A stretch of 64,000 nucleotides of DNA. It comes from Solimonas thermocellulolyticum (GTDB lineage: Bacteria > Pseudomonadota > Gammaproteobacteria > Nevskiales > Nevskiaceae). The stretch covers positions 62,001 to 126,000 of the forward strand of contig NZ_JBEPIJ010000008.1 in NCBI RefSeq assembly GCF_040327995.1. The letters are read 5' to 3'. The translations under genes and the position numbers were made by a program. Positions 56,091-64,000 of the stretch are shown here, piece after piece (positions within the stretch are counted from its first letter, which is position 1; each line of letters begins with the position of its first letter). The notes beneath the pieces are model-generated. The model worked only from the letters and a program-made list of their open reading frames with translations, searched no databases and had not been told where the DNA came from.

Positions 56091-56117
56091 TCAATTTCGC
56101 CGCGGCGCTGCCGATAA
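56091..56117 (+). promoter_or_regulatory. FliA (sigma-28) promoter of cheV
   Basis: TCAA (56091-56094) and GCCGATAA (56110-56117) are 15 nt apart. Transcription would begin about 24 nt before the ATG at 56148. This rules out a TTG at 56121, which would lie ahead of the predicted transcript start. Confidence 0.8.
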
Positions 56118-56147
56118 GGCTTGCACGACCGCATCGAACCGACTGCC

Positions 56148-57080
56148 ATGGCCTACGGACTGCTCGAAAGCATCGACCGCAGCACCCAGCTCGCCGGACA
56201 CAATCGCCTGGCGCTGCTGCTGTTCCGTCTGGGGCCGCGCCAGATTTTTGGCATCAATGTCTTCAAGGTGCAGGAAGTCATCCGCACGCCGCCGCTGTCG
56301 GCGCTGCCCGGAGCGCATGCCTACGTCGCCGGGGTCGCCGACATTCGCGGCCGTATCGTGCCGGTGATCGACCTGCAGCGCGCGATCGGCGCCGACGCGC
56401 TCGGCAAGAGCGCGCGCGCGCACGTGGTCATCGCCGAGTTCAACCGCTCGGTGCAGGGCTTCTTGGTCAGCGCGGTCGATCGTATCGCGCACGTCGATGT
56501 CGCCGCGCTGCAGCCGCCGCCGAGCGGCGGTGCCGAGGGCTATCTGACGGCGATCACGCGCCTGGGCGATCAGCTCGTCGAGGTCATCGACGTGGAAAAA
56601 GTCCTGGCCGAGGTCGTCGGCGACTGCCCGGAACTGTCGAGCCGTTTGCGCGAGGGCGCACGCGCGCTGGTGCCGCGCGGGCTCAAAGTGCTCCTGGCTG
56701 ACGACTCGCGCGTCGCGCGCAGCCAGATCGAGCGCGTGCTGACTCAGCTCGGGGTGGACAGCATCCAGGTGAGCGACGGCCGCGAGGCGCTGCGCCAGTT
56801 GCAGCGCATGGCCGAGCAGGGGCCGGTGCACGAGCAGGTGCTGATGGTGATCTCGGATGTCGAGATGCCGAACATGGATGGCTACACGCTGACGACGGAA
56901 ATCCGTCGCGATCCGCGGCTCAAGGACCTGTATGTGATGCTGCACACTTCGCTGTCCGGCATCTTCAACAACGCGATGGTGCAGCGCGTCGGCGCCGACC
57001 GCTTCTGCGCCAAGTTCAGCTCCGACGAGCTGGCCGAGGGCGTGCTCGAACGCCTGCGCATGGTCGCGCAGCCGGCCTGA
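56148..57080 (+). CDS. cheV: Chemotaxis adaptor CheV
   Basis: A 310-residue protein. An N-terminal CheW domain (about 15-155) with QIFGINVFKVQEVIR is fused to a receiver domain (about 180-305) with VLLADDSRVARSQ, phosphoacceptor D in ISDVEMPNMDG and a C-terminal lysine in RFCAKFS. It couples chemoreceptors to CheA and is tuned by phosphorylation. It stands between flgA and flgB with its own FliA promoter. Confidence 0.94.
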   Translation: MAYGLLESIDRSTQLAGHNRLALLLFRLGPRQIFGINVFKVQEVIRTPPLSALPGAHAYVAGVADIRGRIVPVIDLQRAIGADALGKSARAHVVIAEFNRSVQGFLVSAVDRIAHVDVAALQPPPSGGAEGYLTAITRLGDQLVEVIDVEKVLAEVVGDCPELSSRLREGARALVPRGLKVLLADDSRVARSQIERVLTQLGVDSIQVSDGREALRQLQRMAEQGPVHEQVLMVISDVEMPNMDGYTLTTEIRRDPRLKDLYVMLHTSLSGIFNNAMVQRVGADRFCAKFSSDELAEGVLERLRMVAQPA

Positions 57081-57144
57081 GCTCGTCCCCGGTTTGCGGC
57101 GGCGATAGCCGGCCGCCGTCCTGGCAACCTGCGACTGCCGCTTC

Positions 57145-57160
57145 TGGCACAGGACTTGCC
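57145..57160 (+). promoter_or_regulatory. Sigma-54 promoter of flgB
   Basis: GG (57146-57147) and GC (57158-57159) are 10 nt apart in TGGCACAGGACTTGCC, a strong -24/-12 match. It lies 36 nt before the flgB start and drives the flgBCDEF operon. Confidence 0.85.
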
Positions 57161-57195
57161 CCTGACCCTGCACATCCACGTGGCGGGGTTTTGCC

Positions 57196-57540
57196 ATGAC
57201 CATCGACGACCCGGTGTTCGGGATCCATCCGGCGGCGCTGCAGCTGCAACGACGACGCCTGGAGCTGATCGCCGCCAACATCGCCAATGCCGACACGCCG
57301 GGCTTCAAGGCGCGCGACCTCGATTTCCGCGAGGTGCTGGCGTCGGCCCAGACGGTCGGTCGAGTGTCGACGGGCGAACCGGGGTATCGCCTCGCCGTAC
57401 AGCCCTCGGCAGACGGCAATACCGTCGACGTGCAGATCGAACAGGCGCAGTTCGCCGATGCGGCGCTGCGCTACCAGGCGAGCCTGCAGTTTCTCGATGC
57501 GCGCATCAAGGGTCTGCTGACCGCGCTCACCGGACAATAG
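57196..57540 (+). CDS. flgB: Flagellar proximal rod protein FlgB
   Basis: A 114-residue rod protein. The N-terminal rod motif is LELIAANIANADTPGFKARDLDF, and the C-terminal helix is RYQASLQFLDARIKGLLTAL. It is the first gene of the flgBCDEF operon, 11 nt before flgC. Confidence 0.94.
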   Translation: MTIDDPVFGIHPAALQLQRRRLELIAANIANADTPGFKARDLDFREVLASAQTVGRVSTGEPGYRLAVQPSADGNTVDVQIEQAQFADAALRYQASLQFLDARIKGLLTALTGQ

Positions 57541-57551
57541 GAAGACGCGCC

Positions 57552-57959
57552 ATGTCCTCGTTCCGCATCTTCGACATCGCCGGTTCGGCGCTGTCGGCGC
57601 AGTCGGTGCGCCTGTCCACCGTCGCCTCCAATCTCGCCAACGCCGATGCCGTCGGCGGCGATCCCGATGCCGTCTACAAGGCGCGCATGCCGGTGTTTGC
57701 CGCAGCCCTCGAACCTGGACGCGACGAGGCCGTCGGCGTGCAGGTGCTCGGTGTGGTCGAGTCGAAGGCGGCGGCCGAGAAGCGCTACGCGCCGGGCCAT
57801 CCGCTCGCCGATGCCGAAGGCTTCGTCTACGCCCCCAACGTCAATGTCGTCGAGGAGATGGTCGACATGATCTCGTCGGCGCGCTCGTACCAATCCAGCG
57901 TCGAGATGTTGAACACCGCCAAGGAACTGGCGCTGGCCACCCTGCGGCTCGGCCGCTGA
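57552..57959 (+). CDS. flgC: Flagellar proximal rod protein FlgC
   Basis: A 135-residue rod protein. The start SSFRIFDIAGSALSAQSVRL and the C-terminal SSARSYQSSVEMLNTAKEL are FlgC signatures. It is followed by flgD after an 11-nt gap. Confidence 0.94.
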   Translation: MSSFRIFDIAGSALSAQSVRLSTVASNLANADAVGGDPDAVYKARMPVFAAALEPGRDEAVGVQVLGVVESKAAAEKRYAPGHPLADAEGFVYAPNVNVVEEMVDMISSARSYQSSVEMLNTAKELALATLRLGR

Positions 57960-57970
57960 GGGTTGACCGC

Positions 57971-58624
57971 ATGAGCACGATCGACCCCACCTACGCCGAT
58001 CTGGGACTGGCCTTGCGCCAGCCGGCGGCGCGGCAGTCGCTGGGCCAGGACGACTTCCTGCGCTTGATGACCACGCAGTTGCAGAACCAGGACCCGTTCA
58101 AGCCGATGGAGAACGGCGAGTTCCTGGGGCAGATCGCGCAGTTCAGCACCGTCTCCGGCATCCAGGAACTGCAGGCGTCGTTCGCGAGTCTGGCCACGTC
58201 GCTGGCCGCCAACCAGACGCTGCAGGCCGCGAGCCTCGTCGGCCGCGGCGTGCTGGTGTCCAGCGAGACCGGCTGGCTGCCCCAAGGCGGCGAACTGCGC
58301 GGTGCCGCCGTGCTGCCGGCGAGCGGCGATGTGGTCATCGACATCGTCGATGCCAGCGGCACCGTGGTGCGCACCCTGGATCTGGGGCCGCAGGCCACCG
58401 GGGTTGCGCGTTTTGCCTGGGACGGCCGCGACAACGCCGGCGCTGCGGCGGCCGAGGGCCGCTATACGATGCGCGCGCGTCTGCTGCAGGGCGCTGCCCA
58501 GACCGCGCTCGAAACGCTGGCGGTCGGCCAGGTGCAGTCCGTCGGCCTGGGTCGCAACGGGCTGACGCTGGAACTCGTCGGACTCGATCCGGCGCCGCTC
58601 GCCGACATCGTGCAAATCCTCTAG
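57971..58624 (+). CDS. flgD: Flagellar hook cap protein FlgD
   Basis: A 217-residue hook scaffold. The N-terminal DDFLRLMTTQLQNQDPFKPM and EFLGQIAQFSTVSGIQEL are the FlgD export motifs. The C-terminal half has the FlgD-type beta-domain with FAWDGRDNAG. It caps the growing hook and is discarded later. Confidence 0.95.
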   Translation: MSTIDPTYADLGLALRQPAARQSLGQDDFLRLMTTQLQNQDPFKPMENGEFLGQIAQFSTVSGIQELQASFASLATSLAANQTLQAASLVGRGVLVSSETGWLPQGGELRGAAVLPASGDVVIDIVDASGTVVRTLDLGPQATGVARFAWDGRDNAGAAAAEGRYTMRARLLQGAAQTALETLAVGQVQSVGLGRNGLTLELVGLDPAPLADIVQIL

Positions 58625-58647
58625 GCGCTTTTACACCGGAGTCTCTC

Positions 58648-59868
58648 ATGTCCTTCAGCATCGCCCTGTCGGGTCTGAAAGCCGCCTCGGCGGATCTTGG
58701 CGTGACCGCCAACAACATCGCCAATGCCAACACCACCGGCTTCAAGCAGTCGCGCGCGGAGTTCGCCGAACTGTTTCCGGTATCGTCCTACGGCGTCGCC
58801 GCGAATGCCACCGGCGCCGGCACACGGCTGGCGCGCGTCGCGCAGCAGTTCCAGCAGGGCGCGATCAATTTCACCAACAACTCGCTGGATCTCGCGCTCT
58901 CCGGCGAGGGATTCTTCACGCTCTCCGACAATGGCGCGATGGTGTATTCGCGCGCCGGCGCCTTCGGCACCGATCGCAACGGCTATGTCGTCAACGCCGC
59001 CGGCCAGCGCCTGCAGGTGTTCCCGCCGATCGCCGGCGCCCAGGGTTTCGATACCGCACGGCTCGCCGACCTGCAGCTCACCACTGGCGACAATCCGCCG
59101 CGGGCTAGCACCCGCCTAACCGCAGCCGTCAACCTGCCGGCCAGCGCCCAGCCGCCCGCCAACGGGAGCTTCGACGCCGGCGATCCGACCAGCTACAACT
59201 TCACGCGCTCGGTGACCGTATACGATTCGCTCGGCGCCGCACACACGGCGAGCCTGTTCTTCGTCAAGGGCGCGAGCCCGAACGAATGGAACGTGCATGC
59301 GCAGATCGACGGCAGCGACGTCGGCGGGGCCAACGCGCTGACGTTCACCGACAGCGGCACGCTGCTGACCCCGGCCAATGGCGAGATCACGCTGCCGGGC
59401 TTTGCGCCGACCACCGGCGCCGCCGATCTGAACCTCACGCTGAACTTCGCGGCGGCGACGCAGTTCGGCGACGACTTTGGCCTCGCCGAGCTGAGCCAGG
59501 ACGGTTACGCGACCGGCCGGCTCACCGGCATCGAGATCACCCAGGACGGCATCGTGCAGGCGCGCTACACCAACGGCCAGGCGACGCCGCTGGGCCGGAT
59601 CGCACTGGCCAACTTCCCCAATCCGCAGGGCCTGCAACGGCTCGGCGACAACGCCTGGGGCGAGACCTTCGCCGCGGGCCCGGTGCTGCGCGGCGCCGCC
59701 GGCGAGACCGACTTCGGCCTGATCCAGGCCGGCGCACTCGAAGGCTCCAACGTCGATCTGACCGAGCAGCTCGTCAACATGATCACCGCGCAGCGCAACT
59801 TCCAGGCCAATGCGCAGATGATCTCGACCACCGACCAGATCACGCAGACGGTGATCAACATCCGATAA
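58648..59868 (+). CDS. flgE: Flagellar hook protein FlgE
   Basis: A 406-residue hook subunit. It begins SFSIALSGLKAASADLGVTANNIANANT and ends with the coiled-coil rod region EQLVNMITAQRNFQANAQMI split across the C-terminal helix. Variable middle domains lie in about 140-330. The length is typical. Confidence 0.95.
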   Translation: MSFSIALSGLKAASADLGVTANNIANANTTGFKQSRAEFAELFPVSSYGVAANATGAGTRLARVAQQFQQGAINFTNNSLDLALSGEGFFTLSDNGAMVYSRAGAFGTDRNGYVVNAAGQRLQVFPPIAGAQGFDTARLADLQLTTGDNPPRASTRLTAAVNLPASAQPPANGSFDAGDPTSYNFTRSVTVYDSLGAAHTASLFFVKGASPNEWNVHAQIDGSDVGGANALTFTDSGTLLTPANGEITLPGFAPTTGAADLNLTLNFAAATQFGDDFGLAELSQDGYATGRLTGIEITQDGIVQARYTNGQATPLGRIALANFPNPQGLQRLGDNAWGETFAAGPVLRGAAGETDFGLIQAGALEGSNVDLTEQLVNMITAQRNFQANAQMISTTDQITQTVINIR

Positions 59869-59874
59869 CGGCAG

Positions 59875-59902
59875 TTTCCAGTCACCCGTTTCCAGCTTCC
59901 AG
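59875..59902. repeat. Degenerate TTTCCAG repeats between flgE and flgF
   Basis: TTTCCAG occurs at 59875-59881 and 59889-59895, and TTCCAG at 59897-59902. The sequence is in the 103-nt gap between flgE and flgF. It looks like a decayed short tandem repeat; no function is visible. Confidence 0.4.
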
Positions 59903-59971
59903 AAAGCAAGGCTGCGTCGGCCTCGATTGCGAACTGCAAACCAGAAACCGGAGACCGTTCGCGGAGCGAGC

Positions 59972-60715
59972 ATGGATAGAGCCCTTTACGTCGCCATGAC
60001 CGGCGCCATCCAGACCCTCAAGGCGCAGGCGGCGAACAGCCATAACCTCGCCAATGCCTCGACCACCGGCTTTCGCGCCGAGCTGATCGCCAACCAGTCG
60101 CGTGCGGTCGAGGGCGCCGGTTTGCCGACGCGCGTCAACGCGCTCGGCGTCGGTGTCGGCTGGGACGCGCGCAGCGGCGCGCTGCAACAGACCGGCCGCG
60201 ATCTCGACCTCGCCTTCGCCGAAGACGTCTGGCTGGCGGTGCTGGCGCCGGACGGCAGTGAGGCCTACACCAAGGCCGGCGACTTGCGGATCGACAGTGC
60301 GGGACAGTTGCGTACCGGCGCCGGTCACGCCGTGCTCGGCGACGGCGGACCGATGGCGGTGCCCCCGCACACACAGCTGCGCATCGGCGGCGACGGTACG
60401 GTCTCGATCGTGCCGCAGGGCAGCGGCGCCGAAACCCTCGCCGCGATCGGCCGTCTGCGCACCGTCAGCGCGCAGCCGCAGCAGCTCGAACGCGGCGCCG
60501 ACGGCCTGATGCGCGCCCGTCCCGGGCAAACGCCCGCACCTGCGCCGGGCAATGTGCTCGTCACCGGCGCGCTCGAATCCAGCAACGTCTCGCTGCCCGA
60601 GACGATGGTCAACATGATCAGCCTCGCACGCCAGTTCGAGCTGCAGGTCAAGCTGATGCGCACCGCCGAGGACAATGCCCGGGCGGCGACGACGTTGCTG
60701 CGGGTCGGCGGCTGA
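59972..60715 (+). CDS. flgF: Flagellar proximal rod protein FlgF
   Basis: A 247-residue rod protein. It starts MDRALYVAMTGAIQTLKAQA and has ANSHNLANASTTGFRAEL; the C-terminal VNMISLARQFELQVKLMRTAE closes the rod bundle. GGAG lies 9 nt before the ATG at 59972. flgG, the expected next gene, is missing, and an IS remnant follows. Confidence 0.93.
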   Translation: MDRALYVAMTGAIQTLKAQAANSHNLANASTTGFRAELIANQSRAVEGAGLPTRVNALGVGVGWDARSGALQQTGRDLDLAFAEDVWLAVLAPDGSEAYTKAGDLRIDSAGQLRTGAGHAVLGDGGPMAVPPHTQLRIGGDGTVSIVPQGSGAETLAAIGRLRTVSAQPQQLERGADGLMRARPGQTPAPAPGNVLVTGALESSNVSLPETMVNMISLARQFELQVKLMRTAEDNARAATTLLRVGG

Positions 60716-60738
60716 GAGCCTGTGCATCCTTCAGGCTC
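60716..60738. terminator. Hairpin after flgF
   Basis: GAGCCTG (60716-60722) and CAGGCTC (60732-60738) form a perfect 7-bp stem with a 9-nt loop directly after the flgF stop. No T-run follows. It may be a terminator or part of the end of the adjacent IS element. Confidence 0.4.
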
Positions 60739-61300
60739 CTAGGAGTTTGGGCGGCCGAAATTTACAGCGGCACTTGATTCGAGCGTGCCAGTGCCGGCGA
60801 GGCGACGGTCGATCAGGCGCGTGCCGGACACGAATGCTGAATCGCCGAAAGTCCGTCGCCTGCTTGACCCAGCCGAAGACCGGCTCCGGAATGAATTGGC
60901 GCTGCTGGTAGTGATCCTTGCCCTCGGGCGTGGCCAGGCGCTCGGCTATGCGCTGCGTCGCCAGATGGCGTTCCGGATCAATCGGGCGAATGGCCTTGCC
61001 TTCAGCGCTACGCATGCCGTCAGCTGCTGTGCCTTAAGCGCCGCAAAGCTGTCCTCGCTGGCCTAGCCGCAGTAGGCCAGTGTCATCATCTGTGCAAGGC
61101 CTGCGTTGCGCGTCACGGCCTCGATCATCGGCAGCAGCAGCTGCTGGGGGTCTGCTGCGCAGTCCATCAACCCGGCCCGACGATGATCTTGGTGCCGTCG
61201 ATGCCGATCCGGCCCCGCTTCCCCAGACCGGCTTCTCGCGCCAGTTGCACGATCTGCACGAACAACGCCGAGAACTCCCCCAGGTGCCGAAAGCCGCGGG
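60731..61300 (-). pseudogene. Decayed IS1182-family transposase
   Basis: Reading leftward, one frame gives RHLGEFSALFVQIVQLARE and GIDGTKI, the IS1182 N-terminal region. The centre is deleted. Another frame gives LAYCG, a TAG stop where Tyr is expected, then ASEDSFAALKAQQL. A third frame gives IDPERHLATQRIAERLATPEG and FIPEPVFGWVKQATDFRRFSIR, the C-terminal region. Frame changes, a nonsense codon and deletions show an inactive remnant. It lies between flgF and piuC. Confidence 0.75.
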
Positions 61301-61302
61301 GA

Positions 61303-61983
61303 TCAGCAGTCCGACCAGCAACGGATCAGGTTGTTGTACAGCGCGGTCAGGCGTACCAAGTCCGGCTGTGCATCGCCCAGTTGGGCGCGCAAACGACGCA
61401 GCGCGCAGTCCATCTCATAGAGCAGACGTCGCTGCTCGGAGCTTTTGACGACGCTCTGCATGAAGAAATAGCAGGCCAGGCGTTCGCCACGCGTGACTGC
61501 TCGGACCTGATGGAGCGATCCAGAGGGATAGATCACCAAGCTGCCGGCGGCGAGCTTGATCAGATGCCGGCCAAAGAGGTCCTCGATTTCCAGCTCGCCG
61601 CCGTCGTAGTCCGCCGGGTCGGACAGGAAGAGCGTGGCGGAGATGTCGGTGCGCAACCAGCTGCCGTCGGGCAGGCTGCGCAGCGTCGCATCGGCGTGAA
61701 CGCCATAAGCGTTGTGTGCGCCGCTATAGCGATTAAAGTTCGGCGGTAGGATCTTGTTCGGCAGGGCCGCCGATAGCAGCTCCGGGCTGCGATTGAGGGC
61801 GCGCATCACGATGAGGCGGAGCTCCCGGAGCTGTGGCGCAGACTCCGGGAGCTGCTGGTTGTTCTTGACGAGGACGGCCTGTGCTCCGGCGGAAATGCCG
61901 ATGGCCCAGTCAGCCGCAGCGAGCTGGCGGCGAATCGCCGCCAGCTCGTCGGTCCGGAGAATGCCCTCGAACGTGACGACCAA
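61303..61983 (-). CDS. piuC: PKHD-type Fe(II)/2-oxoglutarate hydroxylase (PiuC)
   Basis: A 226-residue oxygenase. GVHADATLRSLPDG carries the HxD iron ligands, and SGSLHQVRAVTRGERLACYFF carries the distal His and the Arg for 2-oxoglutarate. PiuC is typically paired with a PiuA-type TonB receptor, as here: the receptor gene ends 11 nt upstream. Its substrate is unknown; iron-regulated siderophore use is likely. Confidence 0.9.
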   Translation of the reverse strand: MVVTFEGILRTDELAAIRRQLAAADWAIGISAGAQAVLVKNNQQLPESAPQLRELRLIVMRALNRSPELLSAALPNKILPPNFNRYSGAHNAYGVHADATLRSLPDGSWLRTDISATLFLSDPADYDGGELEIEDLFGRHLIKLAAGSLVIYPSGSLHQVRAVTRGERLACYFFMQSVVKSSEQRRLLYEMDCALRRLRAQLGDAQPDLVRLTALYNNLIRCWSDC

Positions 61984-61994
61984 GGGTGTCTTGC

Positions 61995-64000
61995 TCAGAA
62001 GTCGTGCCGCAGGCTGACGATGGCCTGACGTCCGCGACCGGGGATACCCTGTCCACCGCCTTCGGCCAGCTGCGAGATGTAGCGTTCGTCGAAGGCATTG
62101 AGCATGTTGATGCGCACCTGGGTCTGGCCGGTGAATTTGTAGCTGGCGTATAGATCGGCCACTGTGTAGTCGTCGACGGTCACGGTGACATTGCCGGCAT
62201 TGGGCAGGGGATCGACGCCGCTGGTGACGTCGTCGACGTACTGGACACCGCCGCCGAGGACGAGTTTTGGCGTGACATCGTAGGTCGAGAACAGATTGAA
62301 CGAGTGGCGCGGCGTGCCGCCGAGTTTCTGGGTGAGCACGAAGTCGCGGTCCAGCGCTTCGGACGTCGGCGGCGCGTCGGTGATCTCCGAGTGCAGATAG
62401 GTGTACCCAGCATACAGCCGCCAGTTCGCGGTCGGGGTTCCGGCGGCCAGCACCTCCACGCCCTGGATGTGGTACTCGACGTTGGGTGTGGTGATGTTGG
62501 CCGGATCCTGTGCCGGAAAGCGGCCTTTGGAGGTTTCGGTGCGGAACACGGCCGCTCCCAGGTCCAGGCCGGCGCCGAGGGTCTGCTTGATCCCCAGTTC
62601 ATAGGCCTTGACTTGTTCGGGCGGCGTATCGAAGCCGACGCCGACGATGGCCTCCGTCGCGCCGCCGCCGGCGAGTTGGACGCTGTTGCGGTCGAAGTTG
62701 GCCGACATCACATAGGCGTTGCCGAAGGCAGCGTAGACTGAGGTTTCCGGCAGGGGCTTGTACACCAGACCGAGGTTGTAGCCGACTTCGTCGTCCTTGC
62801 GCTCGTGTGTCGTGTTGTTGCTCGACGGGCCGTTGACGTCGTTGAACCCTCGCCTTGTCGCGGTGGCCTCGACCTGGTCCCAGCGCAGGCCCAGGTGCAG
62901 ATCCCACTGCGCGTTTAGCGCCAGGGTGTCGAGCACGTAGACGCCGATCTCGTCGGTTTCGAGCCGGTAAGTGGTCCCGTCATAAACCGGAAGGCCGAAC
63001 AGCGTGCCGTCGATGACCTGGTGAGGGGGTAGCACGCGCGTGCCCGGGTCGTACAGGCGAGTCCAGGGACCGCGGGTGTCGCGGCGGCGGTCGTTCTCAT
63101 AGCTGTAGCGCGCGATCTCGACGCCGGTCACCAGGGCGTGTGTGATGCGGCCGGTGTTGAAGTTGAACAGCAGATCGGTCTGGTTGTTGACCCCTTGGTC
63201 GACTTGGTCGCGCGGCTTGGTCTCGCCGCGAACGCAGGGATCTTCGACCGAACACGACAGGTTGTCCGGGTTCAGGCCGCCAGGGTCAGCCGCGATCGAG
63301 ATGCGCGGCGACGATATCCAGCCATCGTTGTGCACGCGCGACAGCCGCAACTGATTCTTGAACACCGTCCCAGCGGCGAATGCGTGCTGGACGGTGAGTC
63401 CGAGTTGGCTGACGTCGACGATCTTTTCGTCGTTGGTATGGCCGTAGAAATTGTCGAAGTCGAGGCCGGGGGGGATGCGTCCGCCCTGACCGAGCAGGTT
63501 GCCGCGGTCGGCCGGTAGGCCGGCGTCGGGCAGATCGTCCTGACGCAGGAGCAGCACGTCGGCGCTCAGGTGCGTGGGCCCGTTGAAGCCCCAAGTATAG
63601 GCGGCGTAGAGGCCATAGCGCGATTCTTCGGCGACATCGCGTCCCGGAATCTCGGCGTCGTGTGCCAGTAGGTTGACCCGCAGCGCGCTGTCGTCGCCGA
63701 GGGTCCGGTTGGTATCCAGGGTCCCGCGATAGAGCCCGTCGGTACCGAGGCTGGCCTCGAAGCGGCTACTGTCGTTTTGCCGGGGCTTCTTGGTCACGAA
63801 GTTGATCGTGCCGCCGGCGGAGCCGCGCCCGGCGTACGCCGAATTAGGGCCTTTGACAATCTCGATCTGCTCGATGTAGAACGGATCGCGGAAGTAGTTG
63901 CCGAGGTCCCGTGTCTCGTTGACGTTGATGTCATCGCGAGCGTTGAAACCGCGGATCTTGAGCTGGTCGCCACCCGGGGGATTGCCTTCGCCGGCCTGCA
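61995..64000 (-). CDS. TonB-dependent siderophore receptor, N-terminus outside the window
   Basis: The reading frame runs open to the window end, so the visible 668 residues are only part of the protein. The visible start, AGEGNPPGGDQLKIRGFN and PFYIEQIEIVKGPNSAYAG, is the TonB plug; the rest is a beta-barrel ending in Phe (RHDF). It resembles PiuA/FepA/Fiu-type catecholate receptors, and adjacency to piuC supports this. The signal peptide, TonB box and any Fur site lie outside. Confidence 0.9.
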   Translation of the reverse strand, partial: QAGEGNPPGGDQLKIRGFNARDDINVNETRDLGNYFRDPFYIEQIEIVKGPNSAYAGRGSAGGTINFVTKKPRQNDSSRFEASLGTDGLYRGTLDTNRTLGDDSALRVNLLAHDAEIPGRDVAEESRYGLYAAYTWGFNGPTHLSADVLLLRQDDLPDAGLPADRGNLLGQGGRIPPGLDFDNFYGHTNDEKIVDVSQLGLTVQHAFAAGTVFKNQLRLSRVHNDGWISSPRISIAADPGGLNPDNLSCSVEDPCVRGETKPRDQVDQGVNNQTDLLFNFNTGRITHALVTGVEIARYSYENDRRRDTRGPWTRLYDPGTRVLPPHQVIDGTLFGLPVYDGTTYRLETDEIGVYVLDTLALNAQWDLHLGLRWDQVEATATRRGFNDVNGPSSNNTTHERKDDEVGYNLGLVYKPLPETSVYAAFGNAYVMSANFDRNSVQLAGGGATEAIVGVGFDTPPEQVKAYELGIKQTLGAGLDLGAAVFRTETSKGRFPAQDPANITTPNVEYHIQGVEVLAAGTPTANWRLYAGYTYLHSEITDAPPTSEALDRDFVLTQKLGGTPRHSFNLFSTYDVTPKLVLGGGVQYVDDVTSGVDPLPNAGNVTVTVDDYTVADLYASYKFTGQTQVRINMLNAFDERYISQLAEGGGQGIPGRGRQAIVSLRHDF

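Noticed and set aside
56121..56147. A TTG start extending CheV by nine residues
   Set aside because: It would lie before the predicted transcript start of the FliA promoter at 56091-56117; the ATG at 56148 is better placed.

Overview
The window is high-GC DNA with densely packed genes and almost no gene-free space. Gene order rpsF-rpsR-rplI-dnaB-alr with radA nearby, a roughly 1,600-residue NAD-glutamate dehydrogenase, ZapE, PiuC, and a flagellar system run by RpoN/FleQ above FliA/FlgM point to a Gammaproteobacterium. A Xanthomonadales (Lysobacterales) or Nevskiales-like lineage is my best inference. No rRNA, tRNA or CRISPR array was recognised.

Layout. 1-4 kb: ribosomal proteins S6, S18 and L9, replicative helicase DnaB and alanine racemase. 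3.9-8.5 kb (minus strand): a CHASE2-receptor Ser/Thr kinase, a PP2C phosphatase and a double-FHA protein, followed by a very small secreted protein that resembles the start of a TonB-receptor plug. 8.6-17.7 kb: radA, a CorB-like CBS protein, YpjD, an MBL-fold hydrolase, ffh, a TlpA-like thioredoxin, then a thioesterase, SDR and AraC regulator on the minus strand. 17.9-35 kb: the main flagellar block, fliS, a PilZ-like gene, a NarL-type regulator, rpoN, fleQ, a TlpA-like gene, then fliEFGHIJK and fliLMNOPQR-flhB. 35.1-35.3 kb: a compact intergenic region holding a possible 23-aa peptide gene and a possible antisense small RNA. 35.3-53.8 kb: a GcvA-like regulator, pyruvate carboxylase, a two-component pair, the large glutamate dehydrogenase, an epimerase, ZapE, an aldonolactone-type oxidase, an acyltransferase, RlmL and a macro-domain protein. 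53.8-60.7 kb: the second flagellar block, ycgR-like, flgN, flgM and flgA on the minus strand and cheV, flgB-flgF on the plus strand. 60.7-64 kb: a decayed IS1182-type transposase, a PiuC hydroxylase and a TonB-dependent receptor cut by the window end.

How it works together. Visible promoters support a flagellar hierarchy. GG-N10-GC sigma-54 sites lie before fliE, fliL and flgB, matching the local rpoN and fleQ. TCAA-N15/16-GCCGATAA FliA (sigma-28) sites lie before fliS, flgM and cheV. PilZ-type proteins flank both blocks, suggesting c-di-GMP control of motility. The flagellar set is incomplete in this window: fliD, flhA, fliA and flgG onward are absent, and the flg operon ends at an IS remnant. 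The most unusual points are the flhB-lysR intergenic region, the NarL-type regulator with Glu at the phosphoacceptor site, the kinase/phosphatase/FHA module without secretion genes, and the 99-aa TonB-plug-like protein.
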